A stretch of 64,000 nucleotides of DNA from Blakeslea trispora (lineage: Eukaryota; Mucoromycota; Mucoromycetes; Mucorales; Choanephoraceae): the NCBI GenBank assembly GCA_025331445.1, contig JAIWNE010000080.1, positions 62,001 to 126,000 on the forward strand, written 5' to 3'. The notes under the pieces are model-generated. The model was not told the origin of the DNA and did not search any database. It saw only the letters and a program-made list of their open reading frames with translations. Both the position numbers and the translations under genes were made by a program. Of this stretch, positions 1 through 13,040 are shown piece by piece. Positions within the stretch are counted from its first letter, which is position 1. Each line of letters starts with the position of its first letter.

Positions 1-21
1 TAAAAATGATGTATGACTTAC

Positions 22-100
22 CTCCAATTTTGAAAAAATTTAGAGTCTTAGTTTTCTGTTTTTCGGATATCTTTAAGCTCGATGAGTCCTTTTTATTCAT
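22..100 (-). CDS. Possible first exon of a gene running off the left edge
   Basis: On the minus strand an ATG at 100 opens a 26-codon Lys/Ser-rich reading frame that begins MNKKDSSSLKI and ends NFFKIG. It runs into a good 5' splice site (G then gtaagt, donor at 21-20). A short charged N-terminal exon ending at a consensus donor is typical of this genome. The rest of the gene would lie outside the window, so no product can be named. It could also be a chance open stretch. Confidence 0.35.
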
Positions 101-2043
101 CCCTTCACTCTAGCAGTATCTTTTCTCTCTTTTCAGATATGGAACAAGTAATCTGTTCAAGAGCTAAGTCTATACAGATATGCGATGACAATCATAATAA
201 AATACATACCTTTCTTTCGAACAGTCCCCCTTCTGCATATCATATAACCAGCAAGAAGCTTCAAGTCTATTCATTTAGGCAATCATTGGTAATATCTCCT
301 GGTCTACTGAACAGCTTTGTTGCCATTGTATGTAAAAAAAACATTGTTTATAGTAATTAGAAAAAAGAAAAAAAGATTTCTTTCTCGTTCGTATTTATAA
401 AGAAGATAAGCTACATTACTGATTAACACCGTTATTGGCTGATATACTGTTGATTATTCTGCAGTAAGAGAGAGAAAATGCTGATATATAGATATTTTTA
501 TATCAATAAAAGTATGCAGATTAATCATATCATACGAGCAGCTAAATAGCATTTATCTGAATTTTTGTTTGCCTCAATAGTTGGTCGTTCTATATGGCTC
601 ATATGATTTAGCCAATTGTAGAGAAAGGATTTTGCTTTGGTATTGCAGAAGAAACAGACAGCAATAAAACTTGAATTGTAATCAACACTCTTGTCAACGA
701 ATCTCATTGGTTTAATGTCTCTGAATGTGTCCAAAGTGCTTCATGTACTTTTGGTATACCGATTGCAGTGTCTAGTAAATGATAAACATTGGATTACATC
801 AAGCATGGGAAGATCAATGGAGTCTATCTAGACCATAGTCAATGCAGTTTATCCTGTAGTTATGAAATATTTAGACAGAAGAGATACATCAAAAACCTTC
901 TGGAAACATTACTTGTCATTCAAATAAGTAATTCATCCAAACTGACAAAGCTATTAATTGCTGATTAACAATTATCTGCTATTGTTTACAAAGCCATAAA
1001 TATGTTTAGATTTTCTTACGCTTTTTTCTCTTTCTCTCTTTGTTGTATTTGTGGGTTCTTAGAAGGAGCAAGAGCAAAGTACAGCTAAAACTCAAGTTTA
1101 TTCTGATAAAGAAAAAAAAAAGGATGACTTTGTAACTAGACAAAGTTTGTCTTTGTTCGCATCATCGAATTGACACTGAAAAGCGACTTGATCTTTGGTG
1201 CCCAATGTCTGTTTTTATTACATTTTGTCTTGTCTACTTGCAAGCAACTACTTGCAGCAGTCCAGCATTGTAGTTCTTGGATTGAGACGTAAATGATAAA
1301 GTACTGATAGCTTTATAGTTCTACAAGGCATGAGACAGTAATATTGCTATTGCTAATACATGACATCCCTTATAGCCATTGTGAGTCCAAGAACAGTGTT
1401 TATGCTTCTATAGCAGTTGTCAGATTAGACACTTGATTTTGTATCTCTCTGCTATAAAGGACTGTATATGGATTCCAAATGCTCACAACAAATAGTTTTA
1501 TGGCCTGAATCTATATCCAGATAGAGGAGTGCATGTCAGTTGTTTTGTTGGTTAACACATCAGATCACACAAAGTGTCGCCATCAACTGATTAGAAAGGT
1601 ACAATATGATGTTGCTGTTAGCTTAGCGCAAAGCATTGTGTGTGTGTGTTTTGTTGGCTTAGCCGTTTGGTAGAATGAATATTGACGACTTTTGGGATAG
1701 ACTTATTGTTTTTCTTCTTTTTTTTTTTTTTCTTTTAGGAGGGCTCAGAATGACATTGTAAGTGTCGAAACAAAAGCATTATGAGTTTCGAAATGCATGC
1801 TTGGGCAACTGTCCTTTAACAATGACAACAAAAGTAACCGTAACAATAAAAGTAATAGTAACAATAAAGACTTGAAGGTAAGAAAAAGTAAGGAAAAGTA
1901 AGGAAAAAGAAGGCTAAAGTGCTGCATTAAAAGCGAAAATGTAAGCAAGTCCGGCATTATTCCGACACATGTGCGGCAAATCTCCGGCAATCGTGTTTTA
2001 AAATTAGATTGTGTATTACGCAACAATTTAATAAAATATATCA
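101..2043. other. Gene-poor intergenic stretch
   Basis: I see no convincing gene. The frames here are short, lack splice-consistent extensions and show no recognisable motif. The stretch holds homopolymer T and A runs, a short TG run near 1638 and AT-rich sequence. A minus-strand leucine-rich frame (1745-2044) is the reverse reading of an AACAATAA-type simple repeat. Confidence 0.6.
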
Positions 2044-2115
2044 TCTTCGGTAGTATAGTGGTGAGTATCCCCGCCTGTCACGCGGGAGACCGGGGTTCAA
2101 TTCCCCGCCGGAGAG
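2044..2115 (+). tRNA. tRNA-Asp (GTC)
   Basis: This is a 72-nt cloverleaf. The acceptor arm TCTTCGG pairs with CCGGAGA with one T-G wobble, followed by discriminator G. The D arm contains TAGTATAGTGGT. The anticodon stem CCCGC/GCGGG encloses the loop CTGTCAC with anticodon GTC. The T arm CGGGG-TTCAATT-CCCCG is intact. There is no intron and CCA is not encoded, as expected for a eukaryotic nuclear tRNA gene. A short T run with a C at 2117-2124 (tttctttttt) could serve as the RNA polymerase III terminator. Confidence 0.96.
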
Positions 2116-4778
2116 TTTCTTTTTTCCATTATCTTGTCGGAGTTTCAAGATGCATTCTTGTTAATAATGCCCTTCTTTTGGCTTATAAACGATGGGCATG
2201 TTGATTTTGCTACCGAGCAAAAGGATTGAGATTGTATACAATGAGTACTACGTTGTTTAGGTAACAAATTATAAGATGGATATGAGATAAAAACAAAAGT
2301 AAATGTCAATAGAATTGGTGGGAGTTATAATAGTACAATGACAGCACATTGTATCAAGAGAACTCTGGACAACACCGAGTAGGAATTGATGTACAAGTAT
2401 GTCTAAACAACACAGGGTACAGAAAATACATATATATACATATATATGTAGATGGATGTTGTTTATTGCTAAACAAGATTTCAAAGAAACCCGATACTAT
2501 TTTAAAATGGGATCATACTAGACTTGCAAGTACTATTTTAACAGCCAAAGTAACAAGCCATCATGTCATGTATATGGATCACTAGTACATGCTCTATTAG
2601 TATGAAACGGAAAGTCAAAGAGAATCTGTTTCTCTTTTCTTTCTTCTGTAGTGGTTTGCAGAGTGAGCCAGACATCGTAACAAATCAATGCATCAATTAG
2701 ATCATATGCAGTGGACATCAAGCTTCACTCTGTCTGGTTACAAGTAGGTCGTATACAAAATAATAGCAATAGTACTAACAACAATAAAAAGGGAACAAAA
2801 CAAAACAAAAGGCTCCAAAAGACATATTCAGACAGCAGATTCAAATGCAATAGACAAGATACTTTCTAAACAAAACAAATGCATCAGTTAAAGCAATCCT
2901 ACCAGTTGAAATAAGCCAACGCCTTCAAGTCTTATCAACAAATGTCATGAAACAAATTAGGCTTTACTGTATTAGGACACGCAGAGCATTATATAGAATT
3001 TTTGACTTCTTGACACAAGATTGAAATGATAGAATGGGATAGGAAAAACAAAGAGTGAATTCAGGGACACTACAGAAAGAAAATTGCTGCTGAAGAAACA
3101 AACATGTATATGAAAGTGGTAAGGATTTAATTTTTAGACAGTTTGGCAAAAACATGTGAAGGAATGAGTTAGATAGTTCTACGTGATGTGCTATCATGAA
3201 AACCCTAAGGAACGCAAGGTATGTCTGAAAGAGTCAAACAAAAGTTGTATCTCGAGAAACGAAATAGACTTGTTGCAAGCATGTTTGTGAAGGCTAGGTA
3301 AGTCATTAGAAACAAAGTTGGCCTTGCAGGATAACGACTATTCTGTTGGCTTGATAGAAGCAACATGCTTTTTCAGAATATGAATTGCATGAGCTTTCTT
3401 TTCTTTTCTTGTTTTTCACGTCAAATGATGTAAAACATATTTCTATACATGATGATATGCAAAAGCACAATAGATCCGGAGATACAACAGATATCGAAAT
3501 GCTGACAATAAAGGGAAAGATAGCTAGAGTGATGCAGTAAAGAGCTTCAGGTAACAAGAGGATATGGATGGAGCACAAGCATTTTGAATCCATAATTAGC
3601 AATGACTCAAATATGCTTAATGTGGTTGGGTTGCAGAGATATGAAGATGACAAGCTCAACGATACTTATAAATAAAAAGCTAAGTGGTTATTGAGTTAGT
3701 GGAGTACTGTCATCGGAAGGCAACCAGAATGTCAATAAGATAGAATAAAAGAATCAGTATTGTGAGCAGAGTTTTTTTAAGGGAATATATAACCTACTTT
3801 TTGCTGTATATACATATATGAAAAAAGAAAAATGAGGGATTGAAATCAAAACAGCTTGTATGTAATAGAATCTCGTTAATGATGAGAAGAGGATTTCACC
3901 AATAGATTTGAGTATAATTAAAAACTGTCTTTAATTTGCATGAAGCATCAATGCAACCGATTTTTTTTTCAGATAAAAAAACAGAGAACTTATAAGAACA
4001 GCTTTAAACGAAAACAAAACAAATTACTTTTTAAGTTGAAGAAAGACAAATGCTTTGTTCTCTCAAGTAACATAAACTAGCATACTTGGCTGTCGTAGAT
4101 AGATCAGGTACACGAAGGCAAATAGTTATAAAAAAGAGACAATAATTCATTAATCGTTCTGTTTGTCTTAAATGAGTGATGGAAATTTAGCAGAAACCAA
4201 ACCAGACATTAGAGAAGTCTAAAACGAAAGTAGGATCAAACAAGAAGAATAAATACTATCTAATAGATAATAATTTCTATTGGTAAAGAGATAGAAACTC
4301 CCATAAACAGGGCGAAATGCTATGTTACTCTTTTAAAAGCGATCTCGTTTTCAAGACCATTCTAGTCTTTTGTCCATAATGTTGATTTACTTGGTGTTAA
4401 GAATGGATTTTGATGCTGATAAAATACGATCCCTAATAAAGACAATAAGACATCTGATACTCATTTACGGACAGACACTAATTAAACTAATTAGATTTTT
4501 TAGTGAACGAAATTTACTAGTCGTATTGTGTGCAAGGGACTAAAACTGAGATATGACAGCTAAAATATACCTTGTTTGTCATCATCTCGAATTGTAATAC
4601 TTGAAAACTGGCTTTGACAGCAGCTGCCGCGAGAACGGAGACATTAATTTCCTTTTTCATAAGTAAATCTCCTATTTTGTCAAAATATGCTTTAACAGCT
4701 AATCTCCTCTCAAATATAAGCCAACTCACTTCTCATTTGTTCGCTCAGCTTTACTCTTTTTTTTTTCACTGTTACAAA
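2116..4778. other. Gene-poor intergenic stretch
   Basis: I see no supported gene. A minus-strand frame at 3306-3659 is hydrophobic but has no start context or splice partners that extend it. The rest is AT-rich with short A and T runs. The last 60 bases before 4779 are pyrimidine-rich, as is common upstream of start codons in this window. Confidence 0.55.
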
Positions 4779-7287
4779 ATGATCATAAAAAGCAGACTTC
4801 TCTTTTTTGGAGTCTCCTTATTTAATATTGCACTCGTTATGGCTGAAAAGTTTACACCTGCTGATCTCATTCAGTTACCACGTCCTGGTGTTCCTGTTAC
4901 ATCCCCAAGTGGTGCTCTTGCTGTTTATGCACAGTCAGCTTATAACATTACAGAAGCAAAGGTAGCGTTTAGCATATACTTTTGTTGCTTGAATTTTAAT
5001 ATTTGGTATTATACACCATAGGCGACTCGTAACCTGTTTATTCTAGATATTGAACAAAACTCTGTTGAAGAATTGACAAAGGCTTCTTTTGATACTTCCG
5101 ATAGCGAGCCATTCTTTTTGGATGATACTCATATCGCATTTATTCACCACGACAAAGAGCTAAAGGAAGAGATTGACCAGCTGTATGTTATTGATTTGAA
5201 CAATAGAAAGGATGGTCCTTACCGTCTTTCCAACTTTCCTATATCTATCGGAGATGTAAAGTATAATGCTGATAAGAAGCTTTTGGCATTTTCTGCTGCT
5301 GTCTATCCCGACGATGGCACACTTGAAGGAACACTGAAGAAAGACAACGAAATCAAGGAAACCAAAAAAGATACAGCCTTAGCATACGATGAGCTTATGG
5401 TTAGGTAACATCAAATGCATTTAATTAGTGAAGTTCAACTATTTGCTTACGTAATATACTAGACATTGGGATCACTATGTGCCAGAGAAAAAGAATAACA
5501 TTTTCGTGACTCATCTTGCTATCAGCGATAACAAATACAAGATCGAGAGCAATCCTATCAACTTGTTGAAAAACACTGGCTTAGAGTCGCCTCTTTTCCC
5601 TCAAGGTGATGCTGGCGATTACGCTATTTCTCCTGATGCTTCGCAAATCGCCTTCTTGGCCAAGATCAACACTAAGGACAATGCTTGGCAAACTTCTGCC
5701 CATATCTACATTGTACCTACAAGTGGAGAGGGAGAGCCTGTTGCTATAAACAAGGATATTCCTGCTGCTTCTTCTAGCCCTCATTTTACAGCTTCAGGTC
5801 TTTTGGTTTATTTCCAAATGATGGAACCTCAGTATGAATCGGATAGAAACCGTATCACAACATATAATCTCGAAACCAAAGAAAGAAAAACCATTGCTGA
5901 ATCATGGGACAGTAGTCCCCATGAAGTCGTATCTTCTATTGATGGAGAAACTCTTTATGTTACTGCTGAGCAACAAGGCCGCAATAAGGTTTTCGCTATT
6001 GATTTACAAACAGAGTCAGTCAAAACCTTGACCAACGAAAAATATGCTACCGGTTTAAGCATACTTCCATCCGGTGACCTTTTCTTTGGTATCAGCTCTA
6101 TGAAACATCCTGTTGCACCACACTTATTGAAAGTTTCTTCAAATGAACTCAAATCGCTTGCTATCGAGTCAAGCTTGAAGCAGAAGCTTGACAAAATTGA
6201 TTTTTCTGACTCTGAGGATATTCGGTTTACTGGTGCTTTAAACCAAGAGGTTCATGGCTGGTTCCTAAAGCCTGCAGGTTTTGAAGAGGGTAAGAAATAC
6301 CCTGTCGCCTTTTTGATCCATGGTGGTCCCCAAGGCGCTTGGAATGATAACTGGTAAGTCAAATTATCTTTTCCTGTAGAGGCTTTTTCGTTGCTTAACA
6401 AATGCATACTTAGGTCTACTCGCTGGAATCCTCAAATTTTTGCTGGTGCTGGATATGCTGTTGTTGCTATCAATCCTCACGGTTCAACAGGCTACGGTCA
6501 AGCCTTTACTGACTCAATCCGTCACAATTGGGGATCTCATCCTTTCTATGATCTTGAAACTGGTCTTGATTACGTTTTGAGCAAATACAATTATCTTGAT
6601 TCCAAGCGTGTTGCTGGCTTAGGTGCATCTTATGGTGGCTACATGACTAACTGGATCAATGGTAATAGCAACAAGTTCAAGGTCTTAGTGAACCATGATG
6701 GTGTGTTTTCTGCTGCACAAGTATACTATACTACTGGTACGTACAATATCATTATTTGTTCTTGATGGCTGATGATTGATTTGGATTTTTTTTTGTTATT
6801 CTTTCTTTTTGCTAGACGAATTGTACTTCAGCGAAAAAGAGGTAATGTTGATAATATATTTTATCGCTTGGCTGATGCTAATGTGTTGTATCATAGTTTG
6901 GAGGATCGCCTATCTATCCTGAAAACAGAGCTGGATTTGAAAAATGGTCACCATCTAATTATGTTCAAAACTGGAAGACACCAATGTTAGTCATTCACGG
7001 TGGAAATGACTTTAGATTGACATTAGGTGAATCCTTGTCAACTTTTACTGCCCTTCAAAGACAAGGTATTCCTTCTCGTCTTTTGTACTTCCCAGATGAG
7101 AGTCATTGGGTAGTAAAGCCTGCCAATTCATTGAGATGGCACAAAGAAGGTAAGTTATCACAGCAGTAGATATTATGCATATAGTGACTTATCAATTAAT
7201 CTCAATCAAGTTCTTGGATGGATTGGCAAATACACAAAGGAAGAAGAATCCAATGATTCTAGTCCTAGTCTTGTTCTTCAAGAGTAA
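4779..7287 (+). CDS. DPP5: Dipeptidyl-peptidase V (secreted S9 serine peptidase)
   Basis: Seven exons join in frame: 4779-4961, 5022-5404, 5463-6353, 6414-6736, 6816-6841, 6897-7149 and 7211-7287, giving 711 aa, the usual DPP5 size. Residues 1-22 form a signal peptide, so the product should enter the secretory pathway. The middle is a beta-propeller-like region. The alpha/beta hydrolase domain starts near the HGGPQGAW oxyanion motif. The catalytic triad is visible: Ser558 in GASYGGY, Asp640 in GGNDFRL and His672 in DESHW. Family members release X-Ala-type dipeptides from oligopeptides during extracellular nutrition; that role is family knowledge. The 26-nt exon 5 is unusually small, but its frame and splice sites fit. 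The 575 bp between this stop and the next start hold only the 3' UTR and a promoter. Confidence 0.93.
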
Positions 7288-7862
7288 TTCAGCAGCTATG
7301 CTCTGCGAGTATGGACTTCATTTGCTCTTTATTATACACACTTTATTTGAAAATAAATTATCCACTTGCTCAAAATACACAAAAAGCGAACACATTTCAA
7401 AAATTACTGCTCGGATTTATTGAGCCCAGTGCTTGGTCTGTCATCAGCAGTAATGATAGCGTAGATATTGAATGCCCTCCTAGCAGCCTATTGTTTAGTC
7501 CTTGTACTGAATCCCCTGCTCCGATCACTTGATCCATATTGAAGCAGCTACTTTCTCTATTTGTTTTTTTTCCATCCTCTTACAATAAATATGTTTAAGG
7601 GAGTGTATTTGGTCTTCATGCCAGGTACTCTCAGTATCGAGATCATTGACAGAGGAAGCCATACCCAAACAAGGAAGTACACCTGAGGGAAAGAATAGAA
7701 CAGCAAGAGTTGAGTAAATTCTTAGTTGTAGAGGTCTAGAAAACAAAGGGTCAAAATTTATGCTATTTTCAAAGAACGAAAGCTAGTGGCTTGGATTTGC
7801 AGCTACTTGAGTTTGTCGGTCAATTCTAACCTTCTTTTGATTTCTCATATCCTCACTTTATT

Positions 7863-9527
7863 ATGGAAAACCAACCCCCTACTATAACTTCAGAAGACAC
7901 CAAAAAGCCGAGAAAGCGATTTGTTGGACGTGCAAAGAAAAATGCCAGCGACTCTCAAGAAGCTGGTGCTATTGAAGACGGTGCTGTTGGGTTTGCAAGT
8001 ATGTTGGACTCAAGCTTTTCCTAGTCATTGTTTGCCTAACTAGTGTTTTGCCTTCCTTAGAAGCACCCAGAGCACGAGGCAATCGTGTTGCAAATCAAGT
8101 TCCTGAAGAAATATTAAACGATGCATTATTGAACAAGGCTATTGAATCTGTAAGTTGTTTTCAGGTCTTAACAAGCAGAATCTTATGCAGCCATTTCCTG
8201 TAGATTCCTTCAAATTACAACTTTGAAATTCACAAAACCGTCTGGAGAGTAAGAAAAGCTAACGCTAAAAGAGGTTGGTTTGCGATCTATGTGATCTGCC
8301 ATGGGTTTACTTAGAGTTTGTTTAGTCGCTCTTCAACTGCCAGAAGGCCTTATGATGTTTGCTTGTCTGATTGCGGATATTTTGGAAGTGTAAGCTATCT
8401 GCTTGTGACTAGCTACTCACATTTACCATTAACACTTGTGTTTCTATGGATTTAGATTTTGTAATGCTGAAACGTTGATTATGGGTGATGTTACATATGG
8501 TGCTTGCTGTGTGGACGATTATACCGCAAGAGCTTTGGGATGCGATTTTTTGGTTCATTATGGTCATAGTTGTTTAGTTCCTGTAGACATTACTACCATC
8601 GAGACTTTGTATGTGTTTGTAGATATTGGTATTGATACACAGCATTTTATTGCAACTGTCAGAAAAAACTTTGAGAAAGGCAAGCGACTTATTCTTGTCG
8701 GCACCATCCAATTTGCTGCTGCCTTACAAGCATCCCGAGCACCACTTGAAGAAGATTATACAGTCATCGTGCCACAGTCAAAACCTCTATCTCCAGGCGA
8801 AATTTTAGGTTGTACTGCACCAAAAATAGCAGATATGGATTATATTGTATTTATTGGTGATGGTCGATTTCACTTGGAGTCAATCATGATCCATAATCCT
8901 CATATACCTGCTTTTCAGTAAATATAACAACCTTGGAGTTGGTTACTTATCCAACTAACACCTACTTCTCATGATAGATACAATCCTTACGGAAAGACAT
9001 TTACTCGTGAGAGATATGATCATAGCGAAATGCATTCACTTCGAAAGCATGCTGTCACTGTTGCTAAAGAAGCCAAGAAATATGGCCTTATTCTCGGTAC
9101 ATTAGGCCGCCAAGGAAAACCTCAGATATTAGAATATTTGGAGCAAGCAATCAAAGAACAAGGAAAAGAATCTGTTAACGTCCTTTTGTCCGAGATTTTC
9201 CCAGGTAAACTCGAGCAATTTGAAGATGTTGATGCGTAAGTTCTTTCTAAAATGCAAGATTATTGGTCTAGTACGATTTCTTACAAGTTTCTTTTTTATT
9301 TTTAAAGCTGGATTCAAATTGCATGCCCAAGATTGTCTATTGACTGGGGCTATGCTTTCCCCAAGCCTTTGTTGACACCCTATGAAGCATCTATTGTCTT
9401 TGGAAGAGCTCAATGGCAGGACGTCTATCCAATGGACTTTTATGCCAATGACAGTTTAGGTCCATGGACTCCTAATCATGGCAGAGGTATTCCTCGAAAG
9501 AAGAAGGCTACAGCTGTTGCTAATTAA
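7863..9527 (+). CDS. DPH1: 2-(3-amino-3-carboxypropyl)histidine synthase subunit 1
   Basis: Seven exons join in frame: 7863-7998, 8061-8149, 8204-8273, 8326-8389, 8456-8917, 8978-9235 and 9308-9527, giving 432 aa. The protein is a subunit of the radical-SAM-like DPH1-DPH2 Fe-S enzyme that starts diphthamide synthesis on elongation factor 2. The sequence shows the family blocks: [14 protein letters not shown] near the N-terminus, [10 protein letters not shown], then [15 protein letters not shown] and HYGHSCLVP. Three cysteines that ligate the cluster in the family are present, in GACCVDD, LGCTAP and [10 protein letters not shown]. The N-terminus is basic and low complexity, as in other DPH1 proteins. 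The gene follows DPP5 on the same strand; there is no functional link I can see. Confidence 0.95.
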
Positions 9528-10042
9528 TTAGATATCTCGTAAAAGATGTTTTTGTACATATTTCTATCAGTGCATACTTGGAAAATGCAAAGCAAAAAAA
9601 AAAAGAAGCGCAAAAAGAGTAATGTCTCGTAAACACAATAATCATAGATAGCACAGAAACTCCTATTTGCCCTATAATATTTAGTCAGGATAAACAATAA
9701 ACGTATTTTTTTTTCTAGAGCAAATAGATAGCAACACCGTTCTAGTCCTCTTTTCCTCCTTAAACTCTAGCTTCTCAGTTGTCTAACTGTATTCAAAAAA
9801 TAAACGAAATTAATGAAACGTATATTCTTTAGCTAATAAAAAGTAAATTCACATGGCACAATTTAGTGTCAACAATGAAGGGTACGCAACATTGCACAAA
9901 CGTCGTACAATTATAATTATCTTAAAGGGAGCAGATCAATAAATAGAACAATATAATCAATTGACTTGGTTGTCTTTATCTTTTTTTTTCTTCTTCTTCT
10001 CAATCTTTCTTTTTTTTATTATTATTGATTTGTGCATAAACA
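9528..10042. other. DPH1 3' region and promoter of the next gene
   Basis: AT-rich spacer with possible AATAAA-type signals near 9697 and 9800, and a long pyrimidine tract (about 9980-10020) just upstream of the next start. No gene seen. Confidence 0.6.
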
Positions 10043-11299
10043 ATGATTTCGAATTTATTAGCACTCTTGTTTAGTGCATGTTCTTTGACTGCACTTCTAA
10101 TTGCCAATCTTGGTATTGCATTTCAAAGTTCATTTTTGCCAGAAATATATCTTGTCAGAATCAATCAAGCACAAACCGGAAGATCAATACGTTACGGAAT
10201 TTATACTTCCTGTTTATATGATAATTCATCTATACAAATATCTTGCACCCCTAAAGTGCCTGGATATTCATTTGGTAACGTAGATATAATTCTCAAGATT
10301 CCGACAATTATGCTGAACAAGTTAATTCAAAATAGATGTCAATCAGCTAGCAGAGCTATATGGAATAAGTACATCAGATTCAGTAGCCTTACAGGCAATC
10401 AACACTATGCAAAATATTCCTGAGCTTGCTATCTTCAAGGGTATAGTCTTGATTATGCCTGCCGTCATTCTTTCATTTGTCGCGTTTGCATGTAAGCTTA
10501 AATTACATCTCATAAATTATATAAATTACTTTTTTCTTTTCTTTTTTTAAACGGGCGCCCATTTTTCTTTTCAGGCACTTTATTCATCCGACGCTATAGA
10601 AATAGCAATGCAATTCCGTTTATTAGTATTTTTGCATCATTGTTTTCTTTTCTTTCAGGAGCAGTTGGTCTTGCTCTTGCAATCGTCACTTTTTGGAAAG
10701 GTCTATCGGTGGTTGAAAAAAATATACCTGGACTATCTCATCAATGGGGAATTTCTATTTACCTTGTTGGTGCTGGACTTGGCTGTATTCTAATGGCCTT
10801 CATCTCTTCCCTTTTCACATTGTGCTCGTACCGTAGTGATAAAGAGAATAGAAGAACGATTTACATGTATGATTTTGATGGAAAAAGCATACAAAATCAT
10901 GCTGTTACAGCAGATCGTGCTATATACGATGTGTCGCCTACAGCTTATTTGAATCAGCCTATACAGCAGAATAACTATGAAACCTCAGTCCCCAACAGCC
11001 CAACCTATCCCCCGCATCAAATCAGCAATTCTCAAGAGCCACTGAGCAAGAAGACATACAATTTGCAAGATGTATATAATGCTTATGAGCAGCATGGCTC
11101 TTTTGCCCAAAAAAATGTTTACACTCAACCAAATACATACACAAATGTTGAAACATATAGCCAATATGACGACTTCAGTCAATCAGATTCATATCACTAT
11201 CCCTCTACACAAATGCAAACCAACGAGGCATATAGGCAGCATGGCACTTACTATCATCAGAACGATTATTCACAGCAACAAAAAAACACTTATTTTTAG
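10043..11299 (+). CDS. SUR7/PalI-like four-TM membrane protein
   Basis: Three exons join in frame: 10043-10274, 10336-10491 and 10575-11299, giving 370 aa. Four hydrophobic segments lie near residues 5-28, 113-133, 144-170 and 184-208. The first extracytoplasmic loop has the claudin-like arrangement seen in fungal SUR7/PalI proteins, a GIY..C sequence followed by a second Cys about nine residues on. SUR7 proteins organise plasma-membrane domains or act in pH sensing; which applies here cannot be told. The cytosolic tail (about 209-370) is rich in Tyr, Gln, Asn and Ser, with many repeated Y-containing short units. An unspliced reading would stop at 10423; splicing at 10275-10335 restores a continuous frame. 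Confidence 0.8.
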
Positions 11300-11920
11300 C
11301 ATCTTTAAAGCATTTGGGACAAACAAACAATTAAAATGTAAAATAATAGGTGACTCTAGACTTATTTATTCAGAGCCTCCAGTCTCAATTTAGTCGCTTT
11401 GTATAATATTGATCGAATGTTTTAGACTTGATTGTTTGTTGTTCCTAGAAAAGCCCTTGTTGATTGAGTAGTTTTGCAGTTGTCAAGATTTTTACCATCT
11501 TAAATTGAGTTACAAAATATATTCAAGCAAAAACATCATTTTTACCGCATTTGTTGCAAAGCTTGATGTTGTATGTGGTTGCTACTGGCAGCGTTTATTA
11601 TCCATAGCTAGAACAACAGTGCGGTAACTCATCGTTATAGTTTTAATCAATAACGATGCAGAAAACTTGAGAGACATATGTTTAGTGACAAATGATGCCA
11701 CATATCTCAAATAGAATACACAATAGCGAGCCAGCATACGCCTACTCTTAATGGCCAGAATAACGCATGAACACTTATGGTAATGATGAGCAAAGAAATC
11801 AATTTGTCATTTATTAACGTAGAGTAAAAATAGATAGAAAAACACTCTCTTATCTTCTTTTTGTTTCCTCGATAAATCTACCAAATAGTTGGGTTTTGAA
11901 TAAATGATGTTGCAGATTGA
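11300..11920. other. Intergenic stretch
   Basis: This contains the 3' region of the SUR7-like gene. I see no further coding signal or structured repeat. Confidence 0.55.
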
Positions 11921-12360
11921 CTACTCTTCCCTCAGACACTTTCCTTGCTGACTGTATTTTTCCAATATCCACCTATGATGTTCTAAAGCAGTGCAGTACA
12001 AAAGTGTGAAATCAAGAAGCAACAAAGAGGGAATACAGCAGATTGACAATGCCTGGAACATTTGATGATTGAGTAATACGGTAGTAAGCAAAGAAATGCT
12101 AAGCAGGATTCGAATTACAGTCTTAGCAAATGTTTTCTTCTTCAAATTAGTACGTGTGCGGATATGCTGCAAGATAAGAAAGCAATCTGTCAAAACTGGC
12201 ACAATGTTTATCATTATATAAGCTATTTATTATTTCGTTTTGGTTCCGCTTGTTGATTCTTCGGTTAATTGCCCACTTGAAATGAGCAGCAGGAACAGTG
12301 ATGGGATTGCGGCTAATTCGAGGTGCTCGACCAGTTGTGAAAAGTTTTGTCTACTTCCTG
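11921..12360 (-). pseudogene. Fragment resembling an ABCC-type transporter N-terminal TM domain
   Basis: On the minus strand two open blocks, 12360-12277 and 12186-11921, join in frame across a 90-nt interval with a weak donor (gtgggc) and a good acceptor (ttgacag). The joined reading is hydrophobic, with segments around IPSLFLLLIS, RILLSISLL and SLLLLDFTLLY, and ends with an EHHR motif before a stop. The spacing of helices and the EHHR ending recall the TMD0 region of ABCC (MRP-like) transporters, but no nucleotide-binding domain follows. It is best read as a truncated relic. Identification is by eye and weak; it could instead be a small orphan membrane protein. Confidence 0.3.
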
Positions 12361-13040
12361 CTGTATTTAGAACTTGGGTGACGCTTGCATCAAACGCTTA
12401 CAAAAGGTTTAAAGGGATGTTATTTCTATAGACAGTCATCATCCTGGTAGCTTCATATCTAGCTGTTTGCTTAGAATACTTGAGGGGTAAAGGTTAGTTA
12501 AGTTTTGAGCAATTCTGTTTACACCGAAAGCAGTAAAGAAAAAATAAGCTTTGTCAAGCCAATGGAAAAATGCAAGTATAATGGAAGCAAAGCACATGTG
12601 CTACTATCTTGTTTGTTGTATTGTGCTTGTACAAATTGTAAGCATCATTTTTTTTTCTCTCTCTCTTTTTGGATTAAGACTAGTTTCTGTCGCTTGAAAT
12701 ATCGGACTGTCGATTAAACAAAAGAATTGGAGTGCTTTGTAGACATTCAATTTGTTTGATCAAAGTAAGCATTCAATAAAATAGCATCAAACAGACAATG
12801 CGATGTGTTGTAATTATGCAACATGTCACAACTTACCTGCTTTTCTCATTACTGATATCCTGTGTAACTTAGTGTAAATGAGAGAGAAAAAGGGTCAATT
12901 GGTGATGATCCTTTCTTTTATTTTCTCCTTTTTGATGTATTATATGTTTACTCGTTGCGTTTTACTCTTCCTTATTCCTGTTAGTTCAGTTTTATTTTCT
13001 TCTTTATTCTTCAATTCTCTGTTTAACGATATTCTTGCAT
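12361..13040. other. Intergenic stretch upstream of the ankyrin/DIL gene
   Basis: The minus strand has a few splice-like sites (for example gtaagt at 12838-12833) that could belong to upstream exons of the neighbouring relic, but I could not build a continuous frame. The last 130 bases are T- and C-rich promoter-like sequence for the gene at 13041. Confidence 0.45.

Noticed and set aside
1745..2044. Leucine-rich minus-strand frame
   Set aside because: Reverse reading of AACAATAA-like simple sequence, ending inside the tRNA start.
3306..3659. Hydrophobic 117-codon minus-strand frame
   Set aside because: Could look like a small membrane protein, but no start context, splice extension or motif supports it, and Ser/Cys/Leu/Ile bias follows from AT-rich sequence.
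10275..10423. Unspliced C-terminus of the SUR7-like protein ending at 10423
   Set aside because: A 61-nt intron at 10275-10335 joins in phase to the next membrane helices.
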